This document shows, one piece after another, positions 34,408-43,080 of a DNA stretch of 45,511 bases. The DNA comes from Planctomycetota bacterium (GTDB lineage: Bacteria; Planctomycetota; UBA1135; UBA2386). The position numbers were made by a program, and so were the translations under genes. Under the pieces are notes generated by a model. The model was not told where the DNA came from. It did not search any database and was given only the letters and a program-made list of their open reading frames with translations. The stretch covers positions 1 through 45,511 of the forward strand of contig JAEUHS010000009.1 of assembly GCA_016794035.1 (NCBI GenBank), given 5' to 3'. Position 1 is the first letter of the stretch, and each line of letters starts with the position of its first letter.

Positions 34408-35148
34408 TCAGCGCCCGCCGCGGTGCAGGTGGTGGGGCGAGGCCTGGTCGGTCGGCATGACGACGATCGTCTCGATGTCGACGTGCGGCGGCCGGGTCGC
34501 GGCGAACACCACGCAGTCGGCGACGTCGTCGGCGGAGAGCGGCCGGGTGTCCTGGTAGACCTTCGCGGCGCGCTCGGCGTCGCCGCGGAATCGCACCGAC
34601 GAGAACTCGGTCTGCACCATGCCGGGGTCGACGCTGGTGACGCGGACCCCGGAACCGAGCGTCTCCAGGCGGATCGCCTCACAGATCGGCTGCAGCGCGC
34701 GCTTGCTGCCGCAGTAGACGCCGCCACCGGCATAGGCCTTGTGGCCGGCGATCGACCCGATCACGACGATGTGGCCGCGGCCGGCGGCGACCATCTGGGG
34801 CAGCACGCGGCGCGTGACCTCCAGCAGGCCGAGCACGTTGGTCTCGATCATCTCGCGCCAGGCTTCCCCGGTGCCCTCGGCGATCTTCTCGACGCCGCGC
34901 GCGAGGCCGGCGTTGTTGACCAGCACGTCGATCGGACCATGGGCCGCGATGGCGGCGGCGACGAAGCGTTCGACGCTGCCGGCATCGGTGACGTCCAGCG
35001 CCTGGTGCAGCGCCCCGGGCACGACCTGTTCGAGGCGATCGGTGCGGCGGGCGCCGAGGGACAGGCGATCGCCGAGCTTGGCGAAGGCGCGGGCGCAGGC
35101 GGCGCCGATGCCGGAGCTGGCGCCGGTGACGACGACGTGGCGGGTCAT
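34408..35148 (-). CDS. Short-chain dehydrogenase/reductase (YdfG-like)
   Basis: 246 residues. Classical SDR: nucleotide site TGASSGIG (8-15), NNAG at 78-81, catalytic S132, Y145 and K149 (VIGSIAGHKAYAGGGVYCGSK), then VDPGMVQTEF. The arginines after strand 2 (GARRTDRLEQ) favour NADP(H). VYCGSKRALQPICEAIRLETLGSGVRVTSVDPGMVQTEFSSVRFRGD resembles YdfG/serine-3-dehydrogenase-type reductases. It shares its 3' end region with the exported toroid protein (3-base gap). Substrate unknown. Confidence 0.85.
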   Translation of the reverse strand: MTRHVVVTGASSGIGAACARAFAKLGDRLSLGARRTDRLEQVVPGALHQALDVTDAGSVERFVAAAIAAHGPIDVLVNNAGLARGVEKIAEGTGEAWREMIETNVLGLLEVTRRVLPQMVAAGRGHIVVIGSIAGHKAYAGGGVYCGSKRALQPICEAIRLETLGSGVRVTSVDPGMVQTEFSSVRFRGDAERAAKVYQDTRPLSADDVADCVVFAATRPPHVDIETIVVMPTDQASPHHLHRGGR

Positions 35149-35212
35149 GTGCCGCAGGATACGAGTTGGACGTGGCGCGGGCGACCCTGCGCAGCGGCTG
35201 CCGGTGGCGACG

Positions 35213-35977
35213 TCAGGTCACCAGCAGCAGGACGATCTGGCGCAGTTGCTCGAGCAGGGTCAGCGCGGCGATGACGACGACGACCCGGCGCACCGCCGTC
35301 GCGCCGTTGGCGACGCTCCAGTGGCTCGCGGCGTAGCTGCCGACGCCTGCGCCGACCGCCAGCGAGATCGCCGGCAGCCAGTCGATGGCGCCCGCCACGG
35401 CGAAGCTGCCGGCACTGGCGAGCGACGTCAGGATGACGATCACGCTCTTGGCGGCGTTGACGGCCAACAGGTCACGTTCGTAGGCGTGCGCCAGCACCAG
35501 GGTCGCGACCAGCCCGGTGCCGATCTGCACGTAGCCCATGTGCATGCCGATCGCGAAGCAGCCCAGTGCGGCCAGCCACGCCGGCCGCGGGCCGGCGCCG
35601 ACGAGGCGACGCGGGCGCAGTTGCTGCCACAGCAGCAGTGCGATCACGAGGGCGAGGTAGCTGCGAAACCACAGCGCGGGCAGCCCGAGGGCCAGGTGGC
35701 TGCCGAGCATGGCGCCCGGCAGCGCGAGCAGGCCCTGCAGCCAGGCTCGCGGTGGAACCGTGCGGCCGGCGCGCAGGTAGCCGAGGAACGCGAACGACCC
35801 GATCGCGATCGCGGCGACGCGCGTCGAGGGATTGGCGCTGTCGAGCGGCAACCCCCAGGCGTGTTCGAACGCGAGCAGGCCGAGCACGCCGGCGCCGCCG
35901 GCGACGTTGTTGATCGCACCCATCAGGACCCCGGCGACGACGGTGACCGCGACAGCCAGGATCGTGGCGGGATCCAC
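35213..35977 (-). CDS. TauE/SafE-family membrane transporter
   Basis: 254 residues, eight or so hydrophobic segments. First-half motif MGAINNVAGGAGVLGLLAF (family G.i.s..G.Ggg) and second-half QIGTGLVATLVLAHAYERDLLAVNAAKSVIVILTSLASAGSFAVAGAIDW match the two inverted TauE/SafE halves. Members export sulfite, sulfoacetate or related anions. It begins 4 bases after the malate dehydrogenase stop, so it is co-transcribed with mdh; a C4-dicarboxylate-like anion is conceivable but not shown. Confidence 0.82.
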   Translation of the reverse strand: MDPATILAVAVTVVAGVLMGAINNVAGGAGVLGLLAFEHAWGLPLDSANPSTRVAAIAIGSFAFLGYLRAGRTVPPRAWLQGLLALPGAMLGSHLALGLPALWFRSYLALVIALLLWQQLRPRRLVGAGPRPAWLAALGCFAIGMHMGYVQIGTGLVATLVLAHAYERDLLAVNAAKSVIVILTSLASAGSFAVAGAIDWLPAISLAVGAGVGSYAASHWSVANGATAVRRVVVVIAALTLLEQLRQIVLLLVT

Positions 35978-35981
35978 CCGA

Positions 35982-36968
35982 TCAGCCCAGCAGTCCCTGC
36001 ACCATCCCGCGTTCCTCGACCAGTTCCTGCCAGCTGAGGCCCGCCTTCTGCTTGCTGAAATCGTTCATCGACAGCCCGGGCACGATCTGCCAGTTGCCCT
36101 TGCCGTCGGTGGTGCACGGGAAGCCGCTGATCAGGCCTTCTGGAGTCCCGTAGCTGCCGTCGCTGAGCACGCACAGCGACGCCCAGTCGTCCTTCGTGGT
36201 CACCGTGAACAGGCTCCTCGCGTGGTCGCACGCCGCCTGCGCCGCCGACAGCGCCGACGACTTGCCGCGCGCCTCGATGATCGCCTTGCCGCGCTCCTGC
36301 ACCGTCTTCAGGAACGCACCCTGCAGCCAGGCATCGTCGGCGACCGCCTTGGCGGCCGGCACGCCGTCGATCGTCGCATGGTGCCAGTCCGGATACTGGG
36401 TGTTGCTGTGATTGCCCCAGATGCTGACGTTCTTGACCGTCGACCAGTGCTTCTTCGCCTTCTGCGCCAGCTGCGCCTTGGCCCGGTTCTGGTCGAGGCG
36501 GGTCATCGCGGTGAAGCGCTCGGCGGGCACACCCTTGGCGTTGCGCATCGCGATCAGGCAGTTCGTGTTGCACGGGTTGCCGACCACGACGACGCGCACG
36601 TCGGGTCCGGCCGCCGCGGCGATCGCGCGGCCCTGGCCGGTGAAGATCTGCCCGTTCTCCATCAGCAGGTCCTTGCGCTCCTGGCCCTTGCCGCGCGGCT
36701 TGCTGCCGACCAGCAGGCACAGGTCGGCGTCCCGGAACGCGACCTCCGCCTTGTCCGAGCAGGTGATGTTGGTGAGCAGCGGGAACGCGCAGTCCTCCAG
36801 CTCCATGCGCACGCCTTCGAGGGCCGGCAACACCGGCGTGACCTCGAGCAGCTGCAGGGCGACCTTGACGTTCGGGCCGAAGATGCCGCCGTTGGCGATC
36901 AACGGCAGCAGGGAGTAACCGATCTGACCGGCGGCACCGGTCACCGCGACGCGCTTCACCATGCTCAT
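35982..36968 (-). CDS. mdh: Malate dehydrogenase
   Basis: 328 residues, the length of the cytosolic-type malate dehydrogenase. NAD(H) site [31 protein letters not shown] with the substrate arginine, [14 protein letters not shown], the Asp-Arg site [15 protein letters not shown] and the catalytic histidine in [15 protein letters not shown]-terminal [33 protein letters not shown] is typical for this group, so it is MDH and not LDH. It oxidises malate to oxaloacetate in the TCA cycle. A TauE/SafE-like gene follows 4 bases later. Confidence 0.95.
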   Translation of the reverse strand: MSMVKRVAVTGAAGQIGYSLLPLIANGGIFGPNVKVALQLLEVTPVLPALEGVRMELEDCAFPLLTNITCSDKAEVAFRDADLCLLVGSKPRGKGQERKDLLMENGQIFTGQGRAIAAAAGPDVRVVVVGNPCNTNCLIAMRNAKGVPAERFTAMTRLDQNRAKAQLAQKAKKHWSTVKNVSIWGNHSNTQYPDWHHATIDGVPAAKAVADDAWLQGAFLKTVQERGKAIIEARGKSSALSAAQAACDHARSLFTVTTKDDWASLCVLSDGSYGTPEGLISGFPCTTDGKGNWQIVPGLSMNDFSKQKAGLSWQELVEERGMVQGLLG

Positions 36969-37035
36969 GCCGGCATTGCAACCGGCGGCGGCGCGCTTTC
37001 AAGGCCGCGGCGCGTTCGCCGGGCCCGAGGGGCGG

Positions 37036-37338
37036 TCAGTGCGCGTCCCCTTCGCCCTGCGCCATCACGTGGTGCTCGATCACGGGCGCCAGTTCCGTTT
37101 CCCAGACCCGCTGGTACTCGGGGTGTCGGAAGAAGATCTCGCAGGCGTTCCGGGTCTCGAACAGGGAGAACAGCGCGAGGTTGAAGCCCTGGCGTTCCGC
37201 CGCGAGGTTGTGGGTCACGGTCAGGTGGGCGACCCCAGGCATGGTCTCCACCAGGGACTGCAGCGCCACGCGGGCCCCGCGGACCCTCTCCAGCGCAATG
37301 CCGGGCTTGAGGCGGAACAGGATCACGCAGTGGAACAT
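37036..37338 (-). CDS. Dabb-domain (stress-responsive A/B barrel) protein
   Basis: 100 residues from ATG 37338 (MFHCVILFRLKPG). The frame is open further upstream, but that part is not protein-like. Alpha/beta barrel pattern of the Dabb family: HCVILFRLKPGIALERVRGARVALQSLVETMPGVAHLTVTHNL, FNLALFSLFETRNACEIFFRHPEYQRVWETELAPVIEHHVMAQ. Some Dabb proteins are aromatic-acid or polyketide cyclases; most bacterial ones have no known role. Upstream of mdh on the same strand (67-base gap). Confidence 0.78.
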   Translation of the reverse strand: MFHCVILFRLKPGIALERVRGARVALQSLVETMPGVAHLTVTHNLAAERQGFNLALFSLFETRNACEIFFRHPEYQRVWETELAPVIEHHVMAQGEGDAH

Positions 37339-37486
37339 GGTGTTGCGGCGTGCCGCCAGCAGGCGGCGGCCGGCATCGTGTCGGCCAGCGGGGCGCGGGG
37401 CAACGATCGGGGGTCCGCTTCCGTGCCGCACGGGCGACCCGGCGCCGTTCGTGCGCGGGGCGCCCCGGACGGGCGCCCCTCGCGTC

Positions 37487-37894
37487 TCAGGCCCCCTGCG
37501 CGCGCACGCGCAGCGGTCGCCGCTGGTGCTTCTCTTCGCCGAGCGGGTGACCGAAGTCGACCGAGCCTTCGCCTTCCTGCCAGCAGAACACCACGTCGCC
37601 GCGGCGGCTCCGGCCGGGGATGTGCACCGTCAGCGGGTTGGTGCGCAGGACCGTCATGCCGAGATCCTCGAGTTCCTTGCGGCAGCGCAACAGGCCCTCG
37701 TCGTGCTCCCAGATCCGGGCGTCCAGCTCAGCCAGTTCGCCGCGCAGTCCCTCCGGGGTCACGGCGGCCTCGAGTTGCTCGCGCTGGCGGGCCAGCGCCC
37801 GCCGGCTCGTGCGGCGCTCGACGGCTTCGACGGCGATCGCCCGTACCAGCCGCAACACTTGGTTGGCTTCCTGCAGGGTGTAGGTGCGCTTCAT
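37487..37894 (-). CDS. DUF2203 protein
   Basis: 135 residues. Pattern of DUF2203: N-terminal YTLQEANQVLRLVRAIAVEAVERR, coiled-coil middle, and the conserved C-terminal GMTVLRTNPLTVHIPGRSRRGDVVFCWQEGEGSVDFGHPLGE (the CW..GE.....H pattern). All soluble and helical at the N-terminus. Function unknown. Divergent from the ETF-QO gene with a 134-base gap that should hold both promoters. Confidence 0.82.
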   Translation of the reverse strand: MKRTYTLQEANQVLRLVRAIAVEAVERRTSRRALARQREQLEAAVTPEGLRGELAELDARIWEHDEGLLRCRKELEDLGMTVLRTNPLTVHIPGRSRRGDVVFCWQEGEGSVDFGHPLGEEKHQRRPLRVRAQGA

Positions 37895-38028
37895 GTTCGG
37901 CCTCCTGGGCTGGGTCCTGGGTTGTCCTCGGTCACAACGCGCAAACTGCGCTCGCCGTTGCAGACTCGCGACACGGCTCTGTAGTGTGACGACCGGCGGC
38001 AGTTACCAAGCCGCAGCGGAACGAAACC

Positions 38029-39747
38029 ATGGCAGAGCGTGATGTGATGGAGTTCGACGTGGTGATCGTCGGTGGCGGCCCGGCGGGCCTGGCCACGGCG
38101 ATCCACCTGGCCAACCGGATCGAACAGCACAACGCCGAGGTCGAGCGCGCCGGTACGGGCGAGAAGCTCACGCCTGAGATCTGCCTGATCGAGAAAGCGG
38201 CCGAGATCGGGGCGCATTCGATCTCCGGTGCGGTGCTGGACCCGAAGGCCCTCGATGCGCTGTTGCCCGGTTGGCGCACGATGGAGCCCAGGGCGCCGGT
38301 CGAGGCCGAGGTGCACACCGACTACGCCATGTGGCTCACCGAGAAGGGCGGCATGAAGTTCCCGATCACGCCGCCGCCGCTGAAGAACCACGGCAACTTC
38401 GTGATCTCGCTGAACAAGATGGTGCAGTGGCTCGGCGGCATCGCCGAGCAGAAGGGCATCCAGGTGTTCCCTGGTTTCCCAGGTGCCGTGCTGCAGCGCG
38501 ACGGCAACAAGGTCACCGGCGTCCAGCTGGGCGACTCGGGCGTCGACAAGCACGGCAAGCCGAAGGGCAACTTCCAGGCGGGTGGCATCCTGGCCGGCAA
38601 GCTGGTGGTGCTCGCCGAGGGCAGCCGCGGCTCGATGACCAAGCAGCTGATCGCGGAACTCAAGCTCGAGGGCAAGAACCCGCAGGTCTACGGCATCGGC
38701 GTCAAAGAGGTCTGGGAAGTGCCGGCGGGGCAGTGCCCGCCCGGGCTCGTCGTGCACACGATGGGGTATCCGCTCGACAGCAGGACGTTCGGCGGCGGGT
38801 GGATCTACGGCATGGGCCCGACCGAGGGCGGCAAGAACATGGTCTCCGTCGGGCTGGTCGTCGGCCTCGACTACCACGACCCGACGATGGACGGCCATCG
38901 CCAGCTCCAGCGCATGAAGCTGAACCCCAAGGTCGCGGCCTTTCTGCGCGGCGGCAAGATGCTGCACTACGGCGCCAAGTCGCTGCCGGAAGGGGGCCTC
39001 TACTCGATGCCGAGGACCTTCGGCGACGGCTTCCTGCTGGTCGGCGACAGCGCCGGCCTGATGAACAGCATGCGCCTCAAGGGCATCCACCTGGCGATGC
39101 GCTCCGGCATGCTGGCGGCGGAGACGGCGTTGGCCTGTCTGCAGAAGGGGGACTTCTCGGCCTCGGCGACGGCGCTCTACGACCAGAAGATGAAGGCGGA
39201 CTGGCTGCACGAGGAGCTGTGGCAGTGCCGCAACTTCCACCAGGGCTTCCACAAGGGGCGGCTCGCCGGCCTGGTCAACGCCGGCTTCGCGCAGCTGTTC
39301 GGCGGCAAGGGCACGTTTTGGAGCGACAATCTCGAGAGCAAGGCCGGCCACACCTACATGGAGCAGGTCGGCGACTACTTCGGCGGCAAGGGCAAGCCAG
39401 ACCTCGGGAAGCTGCCCGAGGACGGCGTGCTGACGTTCGACAAGCTGACGTCGGTCTACAGCTCCGGCACGATGCACGAGGAAGACCAGCCGTGCCACCT
39501 GGTGGTCACGCAGCCGGACCTGTGCTCGACACGCTGCGTCGAGGAGTTCGGCAACCCGTGCCAGCACTTCTGCCCGGCGGCCGTCTACGAGATGGAGGCG
39601 AAGCCCGGCACCCAGCACGGTGTCGACCTGAAGATCAACGCCAGCAACTGCGTGCACTGCAAGACCTGCGACATCATGGACCCGTATCAGGTCATCAACT
39701 GGGTCGTGCCCGAGGGCGGCGGCGGACCGAACTACACGAACCTGTGA
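38029..39747 (+). CDS. Electron transfer flavoprotein:ubiquinone oxidoreductase
   Basis: 572 residues, full length. FAD site VVIVGGGPAGLATAIHLA near the N-terminus, quinone-pocket region about residues 100-270, VGDSAGLMNSMRLKGIHLAMRSGMLAA for the second FAD contact, and the [4Fe-4S] cysteines C515 (QHFCPAAVYEME), C541, C544 and C547 (NCVHCKTCDIMDP). It passes electrons from ETF, as used in fatty-acid and amino-acid oxidation, to the quinone pool at the membrane. No etfA/etfB gene is in the window. The ATG at 38029 (MAERDVMEFDVVIVGGG) gives the normal N-terminus. Confidence 0.95.
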   Translation: MAERDVMEFDVVIVGGGPAGLATAIHLANRIEQHNAEVERAGTGEKLTPEICLIEKAAEIGAHSISGAVLDPKALDALLPGWRTMEPRAPVEAEVHTDYAMWLTEKGGMKFPITPPPLKNHGNFVISLNKMVQWLGGIAEQKGIQVFPGFPGAVLQRDGNKVTGVQLGDSGVDKHGKPKGNFQAGGILAGKLVVLAEGSRGSMTKQLIAELKLEGKNPQVYGIGVKEVWEVPAGQCPPGLVVHTMGYPLDSRTFGGGWIYGMGPTEGGKNMVSVGLVVGLDYHDPTMDGHRQLQRMKLNPKVAAFLRGGKMLHYGAKSLPEGGLYSMPRTFGDGFLLVGDSAGLMNSMRLKGIHLAMRSGMLAAETALACLQKGDFSASATALYDQKMKADWLHEELWQCRNFHQGFHKGRLAGLVNAGFAQLFGGKGTFWSDNLESKAGHTYMEQVGDYFGGKGKPDLGKLPEDGVLTFDKLTSVYSSGTMHEEDQPCHLVVTQPDLCSTRCVEEFGNPCQHFCPAAVYEMEAKPGTQHGVDLKINASNCVHCKTCDIMDPYQVINWVVPEGGGGPNYTNL

Positions 39748-39760
39748 CCCCTTGCCCGTC

Positions 39761-39776
39761 GCCGCGGCACCGCGGC
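39761..39776. terminator. Hairpin between the ETF-QO gene and the effector island
   Basis: GCCGCGG-CA-CCGCGGC is a seven-base-arm palindrome, 13 bases after the ETF-QO stop and just before the convergent beta-ketoacyl-synthase-like gene stop. Position fits a terminator; no T-run. Confidence 0.35.
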
Positions 39777-39784
39777 CGCGCAGG

Positions 39785-40843
39785 TCACCGACGGAGCCGG
39801 ACCAACGCCGCCTCGCCGCGTGGACTCGCCGCGGTCGCGACCACGTCCCGGCTGGCGGGATCGGTCGCCAGCACGTGGATCGCCACCGCCATGCCGACGA
39901 AGGCGCTGGCGCAGCCCACGCTGCCGAACGAGACGCAGGGGTGGTGCAGCCGTGGTGCGGCAAGCCCGGGATCGAGCGTCGACAGCAGGCCACCGTGGAT
40001 GCGTGCCATGGCCGTGTCTCCGTCGTGGTTGCTCACCAGGTGCCACGGTGTGTGCGGCCGCGACGGCTCGTTGGCGCGAGCGTGCATCGACCGGTTGACG
40101 GCGCGGCCCAGCCTCTGGCCCCACAGTTCGGGTTCGGCTTCCGTGTCGACCTCGTCGTCGCGCCACCAGTCGGCGATCTCGGCCAGTCCGCCGGTCGGGC
40201 CCGTCGGGTCCGCTCGCTCCAGCAGGAAGCACGCGGCGGTCTCTCCGGGTGCGATTCCGACCGGGTTGTCGTCCGTCTTCAGTCGACCGGCGCGCAGCAA
40301 CCACGCCAGCGAGCAGTGGTCGACCAGGCTGTCGACGCCGGCGAGCACCACGCGGCGGTGCTGCCGCAGCAGCTCGGCAACCTGGTCCAACGCCACGGCG
40401 ATCGATCCTTCGGCGCCTGGTACGACGTGGCAGGCGAACGCCGTGCGTGGGGCGGTCAGTGCCTGTGAGAGCAGTTCGTCGAGGCCGGCCGCAGCCGTCT
40501 CGACGGGGTAGCGGTCGGGGTCGTCCGCGGGACGCACGACCACCAGCGGCAGCGCGGTGGCATCACCCGACTCGAGCCCGGTCGCCAGATCCTGCAGCGC
40601 CGCCGACAGCAAGCGCACCCAGCGACCCTGGTGCTCGTAGCCGGCGGCCAGACCGCGCACGGCGTGGACCCGCACCGGTTGCTCGGTCAGGGTGTCCTCG
40701 TCGGGGATCCGCAGCTCGGTCGACGGGCTCGTGCGAACCAGGTTGCAGCGCTGGGCCGCGAGCACGTTGGCCGCGCGCGTGCCGAGGGCGCCCACCAGCC
40801 CGATGCCGGTGACGCGCATCGCCGTTGCCGAGCTGGAGCTCAT
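39785..40843 (-). CDS. Beta-ketoacyl-synthase-fold protein, apparently without catalytic cysteine
   Basis: 352 residues from ATG 40843, which overlaps the upstream gene's stop as ATGA. N-terminal VTGIGLVGALG resembles the start of KAS enzymes. The middle VVLAGVDSLVDHCSLAWLLRAGRLKTDDNPVGIAPGETAACFLLERAD matches the GGVDSL...G.APGEGAA..vLE region of ketosynthases, and the C-terminal SFGSVGCASAFVGMAVAIHVL resembles the last conserved block. In active enzymes a Cys lies in D.AC.SS; here the aligned stretch is ACHVVPGAEGSIAVALDQV, with no cysteine at the nucleophile position. Proteins annotated as beta-ketoacyl-synthase N-terminal-like occur in T6SS loci together with DUF2169 and DUF4150, so a structural role in that island is inferred. 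Confidence 0.7.
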   Translation of the reverse strand: MSSSSATAMRVTGIGLVGALGTRAANVLAAQRCNLVRTSPSTELRIPDEDTLTEQPVRVHAVRGLAAGYEHQGRWVRLLSAALQDLATGLESGDATALPLVVVRPADDPDRYPVETAAAGLDELLSQALTAPRTAFACHVVPGAEGSIAVALDQVAELLRQHRRVVLAGVDSLVDHCSLAWLLRAGRLKTDDNPVGIAPGETAACFLLERADPTGPTGGLAEIADWWRDDEVDTEAEPELWGQRLGRAVNRSMHARANEPSRPHTPWHLVSNHDGDTAMARIHGGLLSTLDPGLAAPRLHHPCVSFGSVGCASAFVGMAVAIHVLATDPASRDVVATAASPRGEAALVRLRR

Positions 40844-41637
40844 GACGGCGTGCGCCACGATTCGGGGGCCAAGGGCCGGGGCGAGGTGAGACCCAGCAGC
40901 AGCCCGGGGATCGTCGGGTGCTCGTCGGCCGTCGCGATCCCGATCGTGCGGGCGACGTTCACCAGTGCGATGCCCAGCACCCAGACGTGACGTTCGGTCG
41001 CGAGCAGTTCGGGGGGCAACGTCAGGTCGGTGGCGAATCGTGCCTGGCGCTGCTCGACCAGGGCCAGCAGCGCGGTCGAGAGGGCTGCGCCGTCACGCGC
41101 TTCGAAGGCCTCGACGAGGTCGTGCTCCGGACTCGGGTCCGCTGCCGCCAGCGCGGCGATGGCGGCGGTGGTGCGCCCGGCAGCGGCTGCGGCAGTCGGG
41201 TCCGGCGGCCACTCGGCCAGGAGTCCGTGCAGGTATTCGAGCAGCCACTCGTCGATGTCCTGCCGGGGCCGCGGCGGGCGGGCCAGCGTGCCGAGCCGGG
41301 CCAGCGAGGTCGTGCCGTCCTGGTCGCCGATCGCCACCGCGTCGAACAGGGCCCGGTTTTGCTGCAGCGCGCCGTAGCGCTGGCTCGACGCCGCCGTGCC
41401 GGCCTGCAGTCGCTCCAGGTAGGTCCGGCGCGCCTGCACCGCGCGGGCCAGATCGTCGACGAACGGGCGCGTCGCCCCGCTGGCCAGATGACGCGCGATG
41501 CCGCGCCAGCGATGCAGGACCGACAGCGTGGTCAGCCGCTTGCCCTCGTCGGCGTCGCGCGTGCCGAGGTCCAGGTCGCGGGCCTGCACGCGGATCATGA
41601 AGTCGACGTTCTCGCGGGTGAGTCGCAGGTCGCCCAT
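40840..41637 (-). CDS. Helical protein, possibly Imm49-like immunity protein
   Basis: 265 residues, almost all helix, no signal or membrane helix. The N-terminal part (ENVDFMIRVQARDLDLGTRDADEGKRLTTLSVLHRWRGIARHL) and the C-terminal part (HDLVEAFEARDGAALSTALLALVEQRQARFATDLTLPPELLATERHVWVLGIALVNVARTIGIA) follow the general Imm49 pattern of alpha-helical immunity proteins, but I cannot verify it. It starts 12 bases after the Imm11-like gene ends and its stop overlaps the next gene's start, so it is part of the same operon. It could instead be a structural T6SS accessory protein. Confidence 0.45.
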   Translation of the reverse strand: MGDLRLTRENVDFMIRVQARDLDLGTRDADEGKRLTTLSVLHRWRGIARHLASGATRPFVDDLARAVQARRTYLERLQAGTAASSQRYGALQQNRALFDAVAIGDQDGTTSLARLGTLARPPRPRQDIDEWLLEYLHGLLAEWPPDPTAAAAAGRTTAAIAALAAADPSPEHDLVEAFEARDGAALSTALLALVEQRQARFATDLTLPPELLATERHVWVLGIALVNVARTIGIATADEHPTIPGLLLGLTSPRPLAPESWRTPS

Positions 41638-41649
41638 GCTCGTCGTGGA

Positions 41650-42258
41650 TCAGTCGATCAGGACCGGGTCGCCCATCGCCGAGAAGCGCATCCCGGTCGC
41701 GCCGGACGCATCGAGCGCGCGGCGCAGGTCGTCGCGTACGAGGAAGAGCTTCGGCATCTCGTCGAGTCGCAGGATGCGGAACGACGGATCGATGCGCTTG
41801 CTGTCGACGTGGAGGCGCTTCATCGAGGTGTAGCGTCCCTTGCGCATCGCCAGTTCGGTCATCTCGCAGCGCGGCAGGTCCGCGCAGGCGACCGAGCGTC
41901 CGAGCAGGTTGGCGATCCAGTAGGGCTTCGGCACGCGCTTGCCGCGCCGATCGAGCACGTGGATCGGCAGCATCTCGAACTCCGCACCGGCGTGGTGCTC
42001 GAGCGCGTCGCGCAGCCGCTCCGAGACCACGTAGAAGCCGAGCGTGTTGCGCACGAGGTCGGGCAGATCGGTGCCGCCGAGGTCCGGCGACATCGGGAAC
42101 TCGCGTGCCTCGGGGTAGTCGCCGCCCATCGCGCGCCCGATGCGCGGCCGGAACATCGCGTGGTCGTCGTCCGGTAGTCGATCGAGCAGGCACGCCGATG
42201 GGTTGCGCTCTGCCTCCCAGATGAAGAAGTCGCTGGTCAAGGGGGGCACTCCGGTCAC
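41650..42258 (-). CDS. Imm11 / DUF1629-type immunity protein
   Basis: 202 residues from a GTG at 42258, overlapping the toxin stop as GTGA. Pattern of the imm11 family (DUF1629, MXAN_0049 type): early FEMLPIHVLDRRGKRVPKPYWIANLL, VVSERLRDALEHHAGAEFEMLPI, LPRCEMTELAMRKGRYTSMKRLHVDSKRIDPSFRILRLDEMPKLFLVRDDLRRALDASGATGMRF. Such proteins are encoded after polymorphic toxins or T6SS effectors and are taken as their antidotes. The tight coupling to the nuclease gene argues it is the cognate immunity protein. Confidence 0.7.
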   Translation of the reverse strand: MTGVPPLTSDFFIWEAERNPSACLLDRLPDDDHAMFRPRIGRAMGGDYPEAREFPMSPDLGGTDLPDLVRNTLGFYVVSERLRDALEHHAGAEFEMLPIHVLDRRGKRVPKPYWIANLLGRSVACADLPRCEMTELAMRKGRYTSMKRLHVDSKRIDPSFRILRLDEMPKLFLVRDDLRRALDASGATGMRFSAMGDPVLID

Positions 42259-43061
42259 GGGATGTTCACGAGGTCGAGGTCGATCCCAGGGTTGGTGTTG
42301 CCCTTGGCGATCAGGTGCTGCCTGAGTTCCTTCGAGTCGTTCTCCAGCGTCGTCACCAGATCGGGCGCGTTCTGTTCGGTGATCTCATGGCCGTCGTCCT
42401 CGGCCTGTTGCTGGAACTCGGACTTCACGTTCGACAGCTTGGTCCGGATCCGCTCGCTGTAGTCGTCGTGGTTCGCCTTGTCCGGACAGTGTGCCGGCAG
42501 CTTCAGGGCCCATGCCACGCAGCGCTGCTTGGGCAGGATCATCGCATTCGGGTCCCGGTTGATGTTGTACTTGCACAGCACCAGGATCCGCAGCTCTTTG
42601 GTCGAGAACGCGCGGTAGATCTCGTCGCACGCGAAGATGTGGTGCGTGTTGTGGAAGTAGGGGATCGAATCGTCGTGGAAGTTCGCCGCCGATTTCGGAT
42701 TGAACGCGTTGTCCGCGATCGTGTGGGTGAGATCCCAGCAGTGGTCCGCGGTCAGCGGCGACAGCGGCTGCGGCTTGCGGACCTGGCCCGCCTTGGGGCT
42801 GGAGTCGGCGAAACGCACCGGCTCGAGGTAGTCGAGCGCGAACTCCAGCCAGCGCCGGGGACTGCGCAGGCTCGGCACGTCGTAGACGTCGCGTTCGTTG
42901 GCCAGCGAGTAGAGGTGCGCGTTCTTGCGGTAGTTGCAGTCCGGCCAGGCGCCGCTCTTGTAGGTGCCTTCGTGGCGGGTCAGGCAGCCAACCTTCGCCT
43001 TGTCGGCGGCCTTGTGCGTGAGGCCGTGCAGCTCCTCGAGATGATCGTCCTTGGTGGGCAT
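42255..43061 (-). CDS. Candidate nuclease effector with AHH-type HNH motif
   Basis: 268 residues, no signal peptide. The centre carries the AHH/Endo VII-type HNH signature: T139-H140-H141 (YFHNTHHIFACDE), then LCKYNINRDPNAMILP (166-177, the NGi.LP turn with a less usual NINRDPNAMILP) and H198..Y201 (CPDKANHDDYSERI, the H..Y pattern). AHH domains are metal-dependent DNases found as C-terminal toxins of T6SS, Rhs and contact-dependent systems. N-terminal residues 1-130 have no adaptor or PAAR domain, so loading would rely on the DUF4150 protein encoded 19 bases upstream. Cys-containing segments (C26, C42, C108) may add metal binding. Activity is inferred from motifs, not shown. Confidence 0.65.
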   Translation of the reverse strand: MPTKDDHLEELHGLTHKAADKAKVGCLTRHEGTYKSGAWPDCNYRKNAHLYSLANERDVYDVPSLRSPRRWLEFALDYLEPVRFADSSPKAGQVRKPQPLSPLTADHCWDLTHTIADNAFNPKSAANFHDDSIPYFHNTHHIFACDEIYRAFSTKELRILVLCKYNINRDPNAMILPKQRCVAWALKLPAHCPDKANHDDYSERIRTKLSNVKSEFQQQAEDDGHEITEQNAPDLVTTLENDSKELRQHLIAKGNTNPGIDLDLVNIP

Positions 43062-43080
43062 GGCGTTCGGCGGCGTGGCG

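Noticed and set aside
37958..37987. TTGCAG and TAGTGT as a sigma-70 promoter for the ETF-QO gene
   Set aside because: Poor -10 match and 18-base spacing; too weak in a GC-rich genome.
37891..39993. Long minus-strand open frame over the ETF-QO gene
   Set aside because: Antisense shadow of a strongly supported gene.
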